A stretch of 64,000 bases of DNA from Bacteroidia bacterium (GCA_027493955.1 JAOSJT010000001.1:4450552-4514551); one strand, 5' to 3'; shown: positions 36,810 through 45,471, counted from the stretch's first letter. Numbers and translations: made by a program. Notes: generated by a model not told the origin, from the sequence alone.

Positions 36810-37568
36810 ATGGCTGAGACGCTTTTCACACCCTGGATTCTCGGACTCTTTTTCCTCATCGCCGTACTGTACTCCAGCGTCGGCCACGGGGGTGCCACAG
36901 GGTATCTCGGTTTGTTCGCCTTTCTGGGCGCCGCAACCGCCGCCGTCGTACCGGTGGCTCTGGTTTTGAATATGCTCGTTGCCGGGACGGGGTTCTATAT
37001 CTTCCGGCGAAAGGGATATTTTTCCTGGACGCTGCTGGCACCTTTCGTCGCGGCTTCCATTCCCGCGGCGTTTCTCGGGGGGATGCTTCGCTTGGAAGCG
37101 GATACGTTCCGGGCGATTCTCGGCGTGGTCCTGCTCGCAGCCGGATTACGGATGGCATTCATCCCACAAGTAACAATCTCTCGACTGGCTTCCTCCACAC
37201 GCTACCGCGTCGCGCTCAGCGTGGGCATCGGGTTGACGCTCGGGATAATCAGTGGCATGGTGGGCATCGGCGGGGGAGTATTCCTGAGCCCCATCATCAT
37301 GTTTCTGGGTTGGGCCGACGCGCGGCAAACAGCGGCCGTGTCCAGCGCTTTTATCGTGCTGAATTCCCTGAGCGGTCTGCTCGGACAGATCACCAAGGGG
37401 AATGTGGAAGTCGGCTCGATGTGGCTGCTCGCCGTCATCGTTTTTATCGGCGCACTCGTGGGCTCCTCCCTGGGCGCCAGGCAGACGCGCGTCCGGAGAC
37501 TTCAGGTCGTGCTGGGAGTCGTGCTGCTCGGCGCGGGCGGGAAAATGATAGCGCAACTCTGGGTATGA
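36810..37568 (+). CDS. TSUP-family (TauE/SafE) membrane transporter
   Basis: Membrane protein (252 aa) of the sulfite/organosulfonate exporter family with about eight hydrophobic segments in two repeats. The first repeat shows FFLIAVLYSSVGHGGATGYL, the second ISGMVGIGGGVFLSPIIMFL, the family's G-x-G-G repeat motifs. It sits between moeA and mobA, which hints that the molybdoenzyme served by this operon handles sulfur oxyanions such as sulfite, though some TSUP proteins carry other anions. The start is uncertain: ATG 36810 lacks a visible ribosome-binding site, while GTG 36765 has AGGAG only 2 nt upstream and would add 15 residues. Confidence 0.85.
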   Translation: MAETLFTPWILGLFFLIAVLYSSVGHGGATGYLGLFAFLGAATAAVVPVALVLNMLVAGTGFYIFRRKGYFSWTLLAPFVAASIPAAFLGGMLRLEADTFRAILGVVLLAAGLRMAFIPQVTISRLASSTRYRVALSVGIGLTLGIISGMVGIGGGVFLSPIIMFLGWADARQTAAVSSAFIVLNSLSGLLGQITKGNVEVGSMWLLAVIVFIGALVGSSLGARQTRVRRLQVVLGVVLLGAGGKMIAQLWV

Positions 37569-37571
37569 ACT

Positions 37572-38150
37572 ATGATCCGTACCAGCGACACCACGGCGCT
37601 TATCCTCTCCGGCGGGAGAAGCAGCAGAATGGGAAGCGACAAGGCTTTTCTCACGATCCATGGTGTCACCTTCATTCAGCGACTGCTGACGCTCGCCTCC
37701 TCGATCTTTCCTTACACAGTGATAAGCGCAAAGGAAGTTGGGAAGTACGCGGATTTCGGTGTTCCGGTGATAGCGGATGACGTCACCGATGCAGGCCCTC
37801 TCGCCGGAATCCACGCCTGCATGATCCGTACGAATACACCTTTCCTCTTCGTTCTGACCTGCGACGTCCCCATGATATCCGGGGAAGTGCTTCGTCATGT
37901 GTTGCAACATGCGCATGAAGATGAAGTCACCCTCATCGGTACGGGACAGGATCGTCCCCTGCTCTGCGGCGTACTGCCGCGGTTAATGGAGCCCGCCCTC
38001 TCCGAGGCATTGCGCAGAGGAAAACACCGTGTGCTCTCCGTCCTCATGCGCGGGAAACACACGGTACTGAATTGTGCGGCGTATTCGGATTGTCTTGTCG
38101 GTGTGAACACCAGGGAGGAATACGAGCGCCTGCCCGGCAGTACGTGGTGA
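37572..38150 (+). CDS. mobA: Molybdenum cofactor guanylyltransferase MobA-like
   Basis: Nucleotidyltransferase (192 aa) attaching GMP to Mo-molybdopterin to make the bis-MGD form. Signature ALILSGGRSSRMGSDKAFL near the N-terminus, then VIADDVTDAGPLAGIHACM and the metal-binding LTCDVPMIS. Length matches the family. It follows the TSUP gene by 3 bp, so it completes the operon moaCB-moeA-TSUP-mobA. Presence of mobA implies that the host uses DMSO-reductase-type enzymes. The stop codon TGA adjoins a 7-mer repeat array directly, so the last residues (PGSTW) could have been changed by array growth. Confidence 0.92.
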   Translation: MIRTSDTTALILSGGRSSRMGSDKAFLTIHGVTFIQRLLTLASSIFPYTVISAKEVGKYADFGVPVIADDVTDAGPLAGIHACMIRTNTPFLFVLTCDVPMISGEVLRHVLQHAHEDEVTLIGTGQDRPLLCGVLPRLMEPALSEALRRGKHRVLSVLMRGKHTVLNCAAYSDCLVGVNTREEYERLPGSTW

Positions 38151-38265
38151 GCAGAGAGCAGAGAGAAGAGAGCAGAGAGAAGAGAGCAGAGAGCAGAGAG
38201 CAGACAGCAGAGAGAAGAGAGCAGAGAGCAGAGAGCAGAGAGCAGAGAGAAGAGAGCAGAGAGCA
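38149..38265. repeat. AGAGAGC/AGAGAAG 7-bp tandem array
   Basis: About 16 units of 7 bp, a mix of GCAGAGA and GAAGAGA, starting inside the mobA stop codon and ending before GTTTGTACAG. Purine-only on the plus strand apart from the C of each unit. A related shorter array lies at 59403-59440. Confidence 0.95.
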
Positions 38266-38393
38266 CGTTTGTACAGTATTCCGCGATGCTGTACTGATTC
38301 CCGATTTCGACTGCGGGAGTACGAACAGGATCAGCGTGCTCCGCAATACTCGAAATGGTACAATTCCTTCCCGCTGCGCCTCTGGTACACGGC

Positions 38394-38470
38394 CCCTGAG
38401 CGTAGTCGAAGCCCGATCAGGGACCGCCCTTCGCCCGGTGGCTGAGCGAAGCCGAAGCCCGCTCAGGGAC
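38394..38470. repeat. Two copies of a CTGAGCG..GAAGCCCG..TCAGGGAC repeat
   Basis: Copy 1 (38394-38423) and copy 2 (38441-38470) share CTGAGCG-A-G-CGAAGCCCG-TCAGGGAC with few differences. Each is an imperfect inverted repeat (CCTGAGC against GCTCAGG). This is the look of the short intergenic palindromes common in environmental bacterial genomes. Confidence 0.75.
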
Positions 38471-38632
38471 CAGCGCGAGGATGCTGAAACGCAAGGAACA
38501 GTGGCGTGACAGATGGAGCCGCTGCCTGCGTAAATGCTCTCGATTGAAACCTATCCATTCCGACACCGGGCCAAATCCCACAGCGAACCGATTAACGATT
38601 CTCTCCGCCTCTGGCGGACCGATAAACGATTA

Positions 38633-38723
38633 ACGATTCCCGATTAACGATTCCCGATTAACGATTCCCGCCCAACGCTTCCCGCTTCACGCTTCCCGCT
38701 TCACGCTTCCCGCTTCCCGCTTC
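38633..38723. repeat. 14-bp tandem array with two sub-types
   Basis: Six and a half units of 14 bp. Units 1-2 are ACGATTCCCGATTA, unit 3 is a hybrid (ACGATTCCCGCCCA), and units 4-6 are ACGCTTCCCGCTTC, with a 7-bp partial unit at the end. It lies just upstream of the lrp promoter. Confidence 0.93.
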
Positions 38724-38757
38724 AGCGTGATGCAAAGACGTAATATCGTGGAGTGAC

Positions 38758-38786
38758 TTGCAAATCCTAAAAAATTTCTGTAAAAT
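38758..38786 (+). promoter_or_regulatory. Sigma-70-like promoter of the lrp-glnA operon
   Basis: TTGCAA (38758-38763) and TAAAAT (38781-38786) are separated by exactly 17 bp, 38 bp before the lrp start codon. The AT-rich stretch stands out from the GC-rich background. Bacteroidota promoters can deviate from this form, so this is a strong candidate, not proof. Confidence 0.6.
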
Positions 38787-38824
38787 GGAGAAATGAATTA
38801 AGAAAATAAGGCACAGGGGCGCAA

Positions 38825-39298
38825 ATGCAGTCGTTGGATGAAGCGGATCTCGGAATTCTCGATACCTTGCAGCGTAACGGACGCATCAAGCGCAGTGAAA
38901 TGGCCGAGCTGGTCGGTCTGTCGCTGCCGGCGGTGAGCGAGCGATTGCGCAAGCTGGAGGAACGAGGCTACATCACGGGCTACGCTGCAATTCTCGATGC
39001 CAGGAAATTCGGCAAGGACGTTACCGCTTTCGTGCAGGTTTCAGTCGACACCTCGCTGCATTACGATAACTTCCTCCATCACGCCGAGGCGCATCCGGAT
39101 ATTCTCGAATGTCACGCCATTACGGGCGACGGCTCCCATCTGCTGAAAATCCGAACCGACAATACCGCCACACTGGAGCGCGTGCTTTCCGAGATTCAAG
39201 CATGGAAGGAGGTCCAGAGTACACGGACCAGTGTGGTTCTCTCCACCCGAAAAGAGACATTGGCAATTTCCGTTCATCACACCACCACCAAATTATAA
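38825..39298 (+). CDS. Lrp/AsnC-family transcriptional regulator
   Basis: DNA-binding regulator (157 aa) of amino-acid or nitrogen metabolism. N-terminal winged helix-turn-helix: [52 protein letters not shown]. The C-terminal RAM (ligand-binding) domain follows: [53 protein letters not shown]. Normal length. It is separated from glutamine synthetase by 13 bp, so regulator and enzyme share one transcript, suggesting glnA is a target. Confidence 0.94.
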   Translation: MQSLDEADLGILDTLQRNGRIKRSEMAELVGLSLPAVSERLRKLEERGYITGYAAILDARKFGKDVTAFVQVSVDTSLHYDNFLHHAEAHPDILECHAITGDGSHLLKIRTDNTATLERVLSEIQAWKEVQSTRTSVVLSTRKETLAISVHHTTTKL

Positions 39299-39311
39299 AG
39301 GTATCACCGTC

Positions 39312-40742
39312 ATGAGCACTACGCGCGAAAACGCCATCGGCAACGTTTTCGACATGATCTCCTCACATAACGTGAAGATGATCGATTTCAAATTCATGGA
39401 TTTCCCGGGGCAGTGGCAGCACCTCACCGTGCCGATCACACAGCTCAAGCCGGATTCCTTCAACGAGGGATACGGCTTTGACGGATCGAGTCTCCGCGGC
39501 TTCAAGAGCATTCACGAGAGCGACATGGTGATCATACCCGATCCCTCGACGGCGATTATCGATCCGTTTATCAAGGAAACCACGCTGAGCATGATTTGCG
39601 ATATTCACGAACCGCTCACGCGTGAGAAGTACGAACGCTGTCCGCGCAATATCGCCCAGAAAGCCGAGCAGTATCTGCTCTCGACCGGCATCGCCGATAC
39701 CGCCTATTTCGGTCCCGAGGCGGAATTTTTCATTTTCGACGATGTGCGCTACGCGTCGAAAGAGAACCATGCGTTCTATCAGCTCGACTCCATCGAAGGT
39801 ACCTGGAATTCGGGGCGGGACGAGGGACCGAATCTCGGGTACAAACCGCGCTTCAAAGAGGGCTACTTCCCGGTACCGCCAACGGACCACTTCAACGATT
39901 TGCGCAACGAAATGGTGCGGGTCCTCATGGAATGCGGCCTCGACGTCGAGACGCAGCATCATGAAGTGGCGTCGGGCGGACAGTCGGAAATTGATCTGCG
40001 TTTCGCACCGCTCGTCAGCGCTGCCGATCAATTGTTGCTGTTCAAGTACGTGATAAAAAACACCGCCTTCCGCAACGGCAGAAGTGCCACCTTTATGCCC
40101 AAACCGATTTTCGGCGACAATGGCTCCGGTATGCATGTGCACATGAGTTTGTGGCGTGAAGGCAAGCCTTTGTTCTACGGCGAGCGCTATGCCGGCCTGA
40201 GCGACATGGCGCTGCACTTTATCGGAGGACTGCTCAAGCATGCGCCGGCGTTGTGCGCGATCACCAATCCGACCACCAACAGCTACAAGCGGCTCGTGCC
40301 GGGCTTCGAAGCCCCCGTCAATCTCGCATACTCTCAGCGGAACAGAAGCGCTTCCATACGCATCCCCATGTATTCCTCCAGTCCGAAAGCCAAGCGCGTG
40401 GAGTTCCGCACCCCCGATCCCTCCGGCAACCCGTATCTGGCTTTCAGCGCCATGCTGATGGCGGGTCTCGACGGTATCATCAATCGCATCGATCCCGGAG
40501 ATCCGTTGGACAAGGATATTTACGATCTGGCGCCGGAGGAATTGCGCAACGTGCCGAGCACACCGGGCACGCTCGAGGAAGCGCTGCTCGCGCTGGAACG
40601 CGATCACGATTTTCTGTTGAAGGGTGGAGTGTTCACGGAAAGCGTGATCCATACCTGGATCGATCTGAAAATGAAGAGCGAAGCCAAACAGATCGCCCTG
40701 CGTCCGCATCCCTACGAATTCAGCCTCTATTACGACGTATAA
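39312..40742 (+). CDS. glnA: Glutamine synthetase, type I
   Basis: ATP-dependent ammonia assimilation enzyme (476 aa, normal for GSI). Key parts: [20 protein letters not shown] (N-terminal beta-grasp, active-site latch), [11 protein letters not shown] with the metal-binding Glu, [30 protein letters not shown], the catalytic loop [41 protein letters not shown]. Near the C-terminus [20 protein letters not shown] retains the tyrosine that is adenylylated in GSI-beta enzymes. The frame is open back to 39231, but ATG 39312 follows the lrp stop at 13 bp and matches the usual N-terminus. The product ends with a clear terminator. Confidence 0.96.
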   Translation: MSTTRENAIGNVFDMISSHNVKMIDFKFMDFPGQWQHLTVPITQLKPDSFNEGYGFDGSSLRGFKSIHESDMVIIPDPSTAIIDPFIKETTLSMICDIHEPLTREKYERCPRNIAQKAEQYLLSTGIADTAYFGPEAEFFIFDDVRYASKENHAFYQLDSIEGTWNSGRDEGPNLGYKPRFKEGYFPVPPTDHFNDLRNEMVRVLMECGLDVETQHHEVASGGQSEIDLRFAPLVSAADQLLLFKYVIKNTAFRNGRSATFMPKPIFGDNGSGMHVHMSLWREGKPLFYGERYAGLSDMALHFIGGLLKHAPALCAITNPTTNSYKRLVPGFEAPVNLAYSQRNRSASIRIPMYSSSPKAKRVEFRTPDPSGNPYLAFSAMLMAGLDGIINRIDPGDPLDKDIYDLAPEELRNVPSTPGTLEEALLALERDHDFLLKGGVFTESVIHTWIDLKMKSEAKQIALRPHPYEFSLYYDV

Positions 40743-40764
40743 GCGGATACAGCGTATAGTTATT

Positions 40765-40797
40765 AACGGATTCCGTTCGTACAGAGCGGAATCCGTT
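40765..40797 (+). terminator. Terminator after glnA
   Basis: Perfect 11-bp inverted repeat AACGGATTCCG / CGGAATCCGTT with an 11-nt loop, followed by TCGTTT; 22 bp after the stop codon. Confidence 0.8.
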
Positions 40798-40827
40798 TCG
40801 TTTCCGGTCAGTTTGCACGAAAGAAAA

Positions 40828-40870
40828 ATAGGTGGGAACACCTATGCAAAATGGGTGCTTCCCCCCATTT
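40828..40870. other. Two consecutive small hairpins
   Basis: Hairpin 1 is ATAGGTG-GGAA-CACCTAT with a GNRA-type tetraloop (40828-40845). Hairpin 2 is AAATGGG with an 8-nt loop to CCCATTT (40849-40870). They lie 31 bp beyond the glnA terminator and could be a small structured RNA, a minus-strand terminator or chance. Confidence 0.45.
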
Positions 40871-41105
40871 ACTCCGCGTCCCGGATGTTGTTAATTGCAT
40901 CCAGCAACACTACACAATCCCATGCTGCTTTCACCGCCGGTTAGTCTCGCAGCAGTAGTGGCCGAAGGTGGAAGACCGATTCGAAGATTGAGCGATAGCT
41001 CTGGAACAGTGAGAGAAACAGGATCATCAGTGAACAGGTAATGACGTTCCATTCGAGCATCGGAAGCAGAGGGCTTCTTCACACTTCAGCACAGGAGGTA
41101 CAGAG
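40871..41105 (+). other. Leader region of the 36-codon gene
   Basis: No larger gene is seen. Should hold the promoter for the small membrane peptide. A GC-rich to mixed stretch without a motif I recognise. Confidence 0.35.
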
Positions 41106-41216
41106 ATGAACACCTTGCAGCACCACGGAACACACAGTGCCCATATCGGCACGACGCTCCGCTGGTTTTTCTGGAGCGGAGTCCTGATCGGACTGCTCTA
41201 CATGGCGATTGGATGA
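41106..41216 (+). CDS. 36-residue single-span membrane peptide
   Basis: Begins MNTLQHHGTHSAHIGTTLRW and ends FFWSGVLIGLLYMAIG. The first 18 residues are polar with four His; the last 18 form one hydrophobic helix ending at the stop. It has a near-ideal ribosome-binding site, AGGAGG, 7 nt before ATG, and a strong terminator 128 bp downstream, so it looks like a real gene transcribed alone. I know no family with this sequence. Small single-span proteins of this size often stabilise a larger membrane complex (as CydX does for cytochrome bd), but no obvious partner is adjacent. Confidence 0.6.
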   Translation: MNTLQHHGTHSAHIGTTLRWFFWSGVLIGLLYMAIG

Positions 41217-41902
41217 AACACCGAAGAGAGAGACAACTACTCGGATGTGGCGACAATACGCTGAGCACCATACTAGTTCACGAATGTTCCAACAACGACG
41301 GGAAAGGATGAGGCGATATCAATGATTGTGCACGAACCTGAATGAAACAGCGGAAGACAGATTGCTTCCGCTGTTTTTTTTTCAGCATGGTATTGCAGGC
41401 CTCCTGCTGGTGCGCACGAGAAGAGAAAGCGGGAGAGAGAGTACTGGCGGTGTTACATAAACCACCACAACGACAGCATTGCGGACAGTGGGCGTTTCAT
41501 GAAACACCCCGCCCGAAATCGCAAATTCATGATTCCCGCCTCGGTGTGCATGAAAACAGGCAAACACCTCTTTCCTCCTTCCTGTTCTCTCCTTCCTGTA
41601 GAGCAATTTGCATTACTTCAAAAATATCTCTACACTCGTTTCATAGTATTTTCTGACTATTCCAGGAAACGCCAGGAACGGGCTGTCACCGGATCATTAC
41701 GTTTTGTCCGAAATGCGTGCGTCCGTATGTCTCATAGGAGATTCAATGCCGTGGCTTTCGAAATATCAGTGGTCCCGCACACACGCAACCTGCTCCGGCT
41801 CGGTGGGATGAAGCGATGCACGGATATGTGAATGGTCTGCAGAGCCTGCTTCTCCGAACCGCTCTCCCCTGATACGTTGAACAATTGTTCCATGGAGGTC
41901 CT
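41217..41902 (+). other. Intergenic region before aquaporin
   Basis: Apart from the terminator at 41345-41380 it holds no supported gene. A 21-codon frame at 41746-41811 has AGGAGA upstream but no further support. The stretch 41560-41700 is AT-rich and may contain the aqpZ promoter. Confidence 0.4.
41345..41380 (+). terminator. Rho-independent terminator
   Basis: Stem AAACAGCGGAAG / CTTCCGCTGTTT (12 bp, 8-nt loop) running into a nine-T tract. The clearest intrinsic terminator in the window; it ends the transcript of the 36-codon gene. Confidence 0.92.
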
Positions 41903-42595
41903 ATGAAAAAGTATGGCGCGGAGTTTATCGGAACGTTCTGGCTCGTCCTCGGCGGCTGCGGAAGCGCCGTGCTGGCGGCCGCTTTCCCGGAAGTCGGTAT
42001 AGGTCTGCATGGTGTGGCGTTGGCTTTCGGTCTTACAGTGCTCACCATGGCCTATGCAATCGGCCATATCTCTGGTTGTCACCTGAATCCGGCGGTGTCT
42101 TTCGGGCTTTGGGCCGGTGGACGTTTCCCCGCGCGTGACCTGGCACCGTACATCATTGCGCAAGTCCTCGGCGCGATTGCTGCGGGAGGCATTCTCTTTG
42201 TCATCGCCGACGGGAAGGCCGGCTTCGATGTCACGGCCGGCTTCGCATCCAATGGTTTTGGTGAACATTCACCCGGCGGCTACGATCTGCCCGCCGCGCT
42301 GCTGACGGAAATCGTGATGACTATGATGTTTCTCATCGTCATTCTTGGTGCCACGGATAAGAGAGTTCCGCAGGGCTTCGCTCCCATCGCCATCGGGCTC
42401 TGCCTGACACTGATTCATCTCATCAGCATACCCGTTACGAATACTTCCGTGAATCCCGCGCGCAGTACTGGTGTTGCGCTGTTCGCCGGCGGCTGGGCCC
42501 TCGCACAGCTGTGGCTGTTCTGGGTTGCTCCTGTCATCGGTGGTTTGCTCGGAGCGGCGGTGTATCGGTTCATTGGCAGCGAAGAGAAATTATAG
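41903..42595 (+). CDS. aqpZ: Aquaporin Z
   Basis: Water channel (230 aa) with six membrane helices. Both NPA boxes are intact ([11 protein letters not shown] and [11 protein letters not shown]). The selectivity-filter residues of water-specific AqpZ appear present: Phe in [19 protein letters not shown], His in [12 protein letters not shown], and Arg in the second NPAR. The C-terminus [19 protein letters not shown] is very close to the classical AqpZ pattern. Start 41903 has GGAGG 5 nt upstream; an in-frame ATG at 41885 is less likely. A monocistronic gene; role in rapid osmotic water flow. Confidence 0.96.
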   Translation: MKKYGAEFIGTFWLVLGGCGSAVLAAAFPEVGIGLHGVALAFGLTVLTMAYAIGHISGCHLNPAVSFGLWAGGRFPARDLAPYIIAQVLGAIAAGGILFVIADGKAGFDVTAGFASNGFGEHSPGGYDLPAALLTEIVMTMMFLIVILGATDKRVPQGFAPIAIGLCLTLIHLISIPVTNTSVNPARSTGVALFAGGWALAQLWLFWVAPVIGGLLGAAVYRFIGSEEKL

Positions 42596-42968
42596 CTTCC
42601 TGCTTCGTCGCGCGCGATCGAGGGGGGCGAACACCCAGCGGTGCCGACTCACATGTGCGTTTTTCTGCATTCTCCCGCGGAGAGTACGGTGCACGACGGA
42701 ATAATCGCAGGCCCTGTTGCCCTGGCACACTGCTCAGCGAAGCAGAGGAGCAGACGGTTCCGATGCTCATCCGATACAGGTACTGTCTTGTCGGTTGGCC
42801 GTGGTGAAAAAAAAGATGAGGACTTGACGCATTTTTTCACCAAAGGGGATCAGTGGTCATATATATATACGGCGAAGGTAGCGCCGAAAGACCGTGCTGT
42901 GTCCTGCACACCCGGTCCAGTGTCTGCCTCCACCACGCACCTTACATTGTCACGGCTTACGAGGACCT
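42596..42968. other. Intergenic region with long-loop inverted repeat
   Basis: Between aquaporin and the unknown 133-residue gene. Contains GGTGAAAAAA (42803-42812) and TTTTTTCACC (42832-42841), a perfect 10-bp inverted repeat with a 19-nt loop, and an alternating TATATATATA tract near 42858-42868. No gene seen. Confidence 0.45.
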
Positions 42969-43370
42969 ATGGCTACGCTGCACCTTTCTTTCCAGGAACT
43001 CGCTGATCTTGTCCTGGGTCAACCGAATCTCCCACCGGGAATAAAAAATGTGTATCCGGACGGAGACGTACTCATTTTCAACGTACGGCCGCTGAGAATA
43101 GCACCAGCGGTACAGGTGTCACTACGCATCGGGGAATACCGCGAGGATAGCATTTTGCACTGTCCCCTTGTGATGCCGAAGCATATGAAGTGGCTCCTCC
43201 GCCATATCATCACCACCGAAGTTTCACATTTTCTTACGGTAAATGAGACGGGCCTGGATGTGAATGTCGGCGTCTATCTCAGGCATTGTTTCCCCGGGAT
43301 CAAGGTGTCGGCGGTAGAGAAGACTGTCAACGGCATCACCCTCGTACTTTCTGTTGAACGCCGGAGTTGA
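42969..43370 (+). CDS. Hypothetical protein, 133 aa
   Basis: A soluble protein I do not recognise: MATLHLSFQELADLVLGQPN at the start, then LPPGIKNVYPDGDVLIFNVR and PAVQVSLRIGEYREDSILHC. The C-terminal half has VNVGVYLRHCFPGIKVSAVE and ends in an exposed strand (GITLVLSVERRS). Alternating hydrophobic patterns suggest a small alpha/beta fold. GAGGAC lies just before the ATG. The reading frame is open upstream to 42894 without support. It is 230 bp upstream of the phospholipase-like gene on the same strand. Confidence 0.6.
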   Translation: MATLHLSFQELADLVLGQPNLPPGIKNVYPDGDVLIFNVRPLRIAPAVQVSLRIGEYREDSILHCPLVMPKHMKWLLRHIITTEVSHFLTVNETGLDVNVGVYLRHCFPGIKVSAVEKTVNGITLVLSVERRS

Positions 43371-43599
43371 CGGCAGTGTGGTGTGGAAAGGGTTCCAGTC
43401 CGCATGGATGCACCGGACCCAGCGGATTTCATAATCGCACCGCTGCCATGTCGGATATACAGCATGTCGGCTTTCCGGTGCAACAGGGCAGCGCGATTGA
43501 ATGCGTGTGGTTGAATGCGTATGGGGAGGATTCTGAAATTTGCCTGAAATTGCGGAAATTATTGGTCTGATACTTACAACAACGCGGATTCCTTTTTCT

Positions 43600-44553
43600 A
43601 TGGCTGGACCTTATACACATCTTACCATCGCACATGGCGCCATGCTGGACGCACAACTTTCCCCGGAGCTGGTGGCACTTCTGCAAGTCAAAGCGAGCTA
43701 CGTGTACGTTGGCGCCTTGTCGCCCGATATGCCGTATGCGTCTCTCGATACACACTACTCGGATATGTATCACCGCCGGGATACAGGGCGAGTCCTTCAG
43801 GCTGCTTTGGAGCTGCTTCGGCGCCGAAGGGCGAGCGGGGAGTACACCACCGGCGCACTCGATGCCATGGAAGCTTGGCTGTACGGCTACGCTTCGCATC
43901 TCGTGATCGACACCTTCCTGCATCCTATCAATCAAGCGACGGTTTCCGTTGGTGGCAGTGAAATGGATCCCCTCCGTCACAGAGAATGCGAAATGGCGCA
44001 GGATATCCTTCTCGTTTCCGACGTGCACGCAGACGATGTGGAAATCTGCACGGGCGCTTACGCATACACCCTGCGTATGGCGCTTGATTCGGATGAAATT
44101 AGTGACATCGCGGAGTTCTGGGAAAGCATTCACGATACTGTGTACGGAGATCTCGCTCCCGACACCGGACCACGACTTTGGATTCCCTCCTTCGTCGAAA
44201 TTATCGAACTCATAGAGAAGGGACAGGCGGTACAGCATGTGACGCGCCACATCAACAACGACCTGGGCCAGAATGTTCAGTACGTCGCCGCGGACGAGTT
44301 GCGCAGTGATCGTCCTGACCTTGTGGCGGATTACTACGAACACGTGCATCTGCCCGACGGTACGAGCGCACATTTCCTGAACGATGTCTTTCCCGCCGCA
44401 GTCGACGCGGTACTTGGATTGTGGGATCTTATCGAAGGCGTACTCAACGCGCAAGATGACGAGCTCGAGGTACGCTTTGATTCCTGGGACCTCGACAGGG
44501 GCGTGGAGGTGAGCAGCGACGAGTTGGTCTTCTGGCGTGGGTCCGAAGCATAG
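43600..44553 (+). CDS. Zinc-dependent phospholipase C-like protein (PF00882 type)
   Basis: A 317-aa protein with the metal-ligand pattern of the zinc-dependent phospholipase C/S1-P1-like fold. GPYTHLTIAHGAML comes near the start, followed by VGALSPDMPYASLDTHYSDM, and LYGYASHLVIDTFLHPI supplies the H-x3-D-x3-H set. No signal peptide, so it is probably cytoplasmic, as many members of this uncharacterised bacterial branch are. Activity on phospholipid is not established for this branch. The ATG at 43600 precedes the family N-terminus MAGPYTHL; the frame is open to 43540. It converges with the YbaK gene across a shared hairpin. Confidence 0.8.
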   Translation: MAGPYTHLTIAHGAMLDAQLSPELVALLQVKASYVYVGALSPDMPYASLDTHYSDMYHRRDTGRVLQAALELLRRRRASGEYTTGALDAMEAWLYGYASHLVIDTFLHPINQATVSVGGSEMDPLRHRECEMAQDILLVSDVHADDVEICTGAYAYTLRMALDSDEISDIAEFWESIHDTVYGDLAPDTGPRLWIPSFVEIIELIEKGQAVQHVTRHINNDLGQNVQYVAADELRSDRPDLVADYYEHVHLPDGTSAHFLNDVFPAAVDAVLGLWDLIEGVLNAQDDELEVRFDSWDLDRGVEVSSDELVFWRGSEA

Positions 44554-44571
44554 TGCATCGAGTAAATGAGA

Positions 44572-44605
44572 AAGCGGCGGATACGTTGTGACGTAGCCGC
44601 CGCTT
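44572..44605. terminator. Bidirectional hairpin between convergent genes
   Basis: AAGCGGCGG (44572-44580) pairs with CCGCCGCTT (44597-44605), 18 bp after the plus-strand stop and 22 bp before the end of the minus-strand gene. Confidence 0.75.
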
Positions 44606-44627
44606 GTCGTTGAAAGAGGTCTTCCGC

Positions 44628-45092
44628 TTACTTCGCCGAGAACTTGAGAATGTTTGGACGCACCAAACGCTCGTAGTCTTTGTACTTCATGCGTACAAGT
44701 TCCCTGTGCGTACCGGCGTTGAAGGCAATATCTTCGTCCTCCGTCAGTGCGAGCGCGACATACACCGGCATGTTGTACAGATTGCCGAATGGAGGCATCG
44801 CACCCAATTCGCATTGCGGAAAAAGGTCCCGGAATTCGGCTTCCGTGGCCAACTCGATACGTTGCGCTCCGCTTACCTTCTCCATTTCATCAAAATCCAC
44901 ATGTCGCGATGCGGGTAATACGGCCATCGCAATTTTGCCGTCGATCTTCAGCATGACGGTCTTCGCCATCTCCTTCCCCGGGATGTGGGCGTTTGCGGCA
45001 ATTTCCTGTGCCGTGAATGCGGGGGAGTGCGAGATGACGACATAGCGCACGCTTTCGCGGTCCAGAAATTCCTTGAGTCGTTGAACAGGCAT
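44628..45092 (-). CDS. YbaK/ProX-type aminoacyl-tRNA deacylase
   Basis: Editing-domain protein (154 aa) that clears mischarged tRNA, or a related deacylase. MPVQRLKEFLDRESVRYVVI and HSPAFTAQEIAANAHIPGKE precede the catalytic-lysine region MAKTVMLKIDGKIAMAVLPA. GAMPPFGNLYNMPVYVALAL is the G-x-x-P-F-G motif typical of the YbaK family, and NAGTHRELVRMKYKDYERLV closes the fold. Start 45092 is set by GGAGG 7 nt upstream; the open frame extending to 45443 is upstream noise. It stands alone. Confidence 0.9.
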   Translation of the reverse strand: MPVQRLKEFLDRESVRYVVISHSPAFTAQEIAANAHIPGKEMAKTVMLKIDGKIAMAVLPASRHVDFDEMEKVSGAQRIELATEAEFRDLFPQCELGAMPPFGNLYNMPVYVALALTEDEDIAFNAGTHRELVRMKYKDYERLVRPNILKFSAK

Positions 45093-45471
45093 TGCACCCT
45101 CCGTCGAATTATCGTTGGTGTGCGGTCGTGAGAAACAATACAGCACTCCGAAGTGATGGCACAGGGAGCGCCGACGGAAGCGTCTATGGTAAGGAATCGC
45201 TCGCGCATAGTACACATTCTTGCATAGAAAGGCAATACCTCCCTGGTGATCGCTGTGATGTCTTGCGGCGCAAGGTCCTCCCTTGGAGATGCTTACGGCG
45301 CGACCAGACAGTCCTGCTCTTAGTACTGACTGAAAATCTATCGTCCGGTGTGTGAATCCCTGAATGTTCCGGAACGGAGAAGCCCCGTATGGGAAGCTCT
45401 TCGACGAACGCTGCGATGGGCGCGGAGCGTGTTGAAGCTGCACGCCTCATGCAATCATGGAATGGCCTCCG
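45093..45471. other. Intergenic region
   Basis: Between two minus-strand genes. Should contain the ybaK promoter and the end of the outer-membrane receptor transcript. Nothing else recognised. Confidence 0.35.

Noticed and set aside
38149-38265. CRISPR array
   Set aside because: Repeat unit is 7 bp with no unique spacers, and no cas genes are present.
41746-41811. 21-codon ORF with AGGAGA upstream of aqpZ
   Set aside because: Only the ribosome-binding site supports it; no hydrophobic or conserved character, so it stays a possible leader peptide at best.
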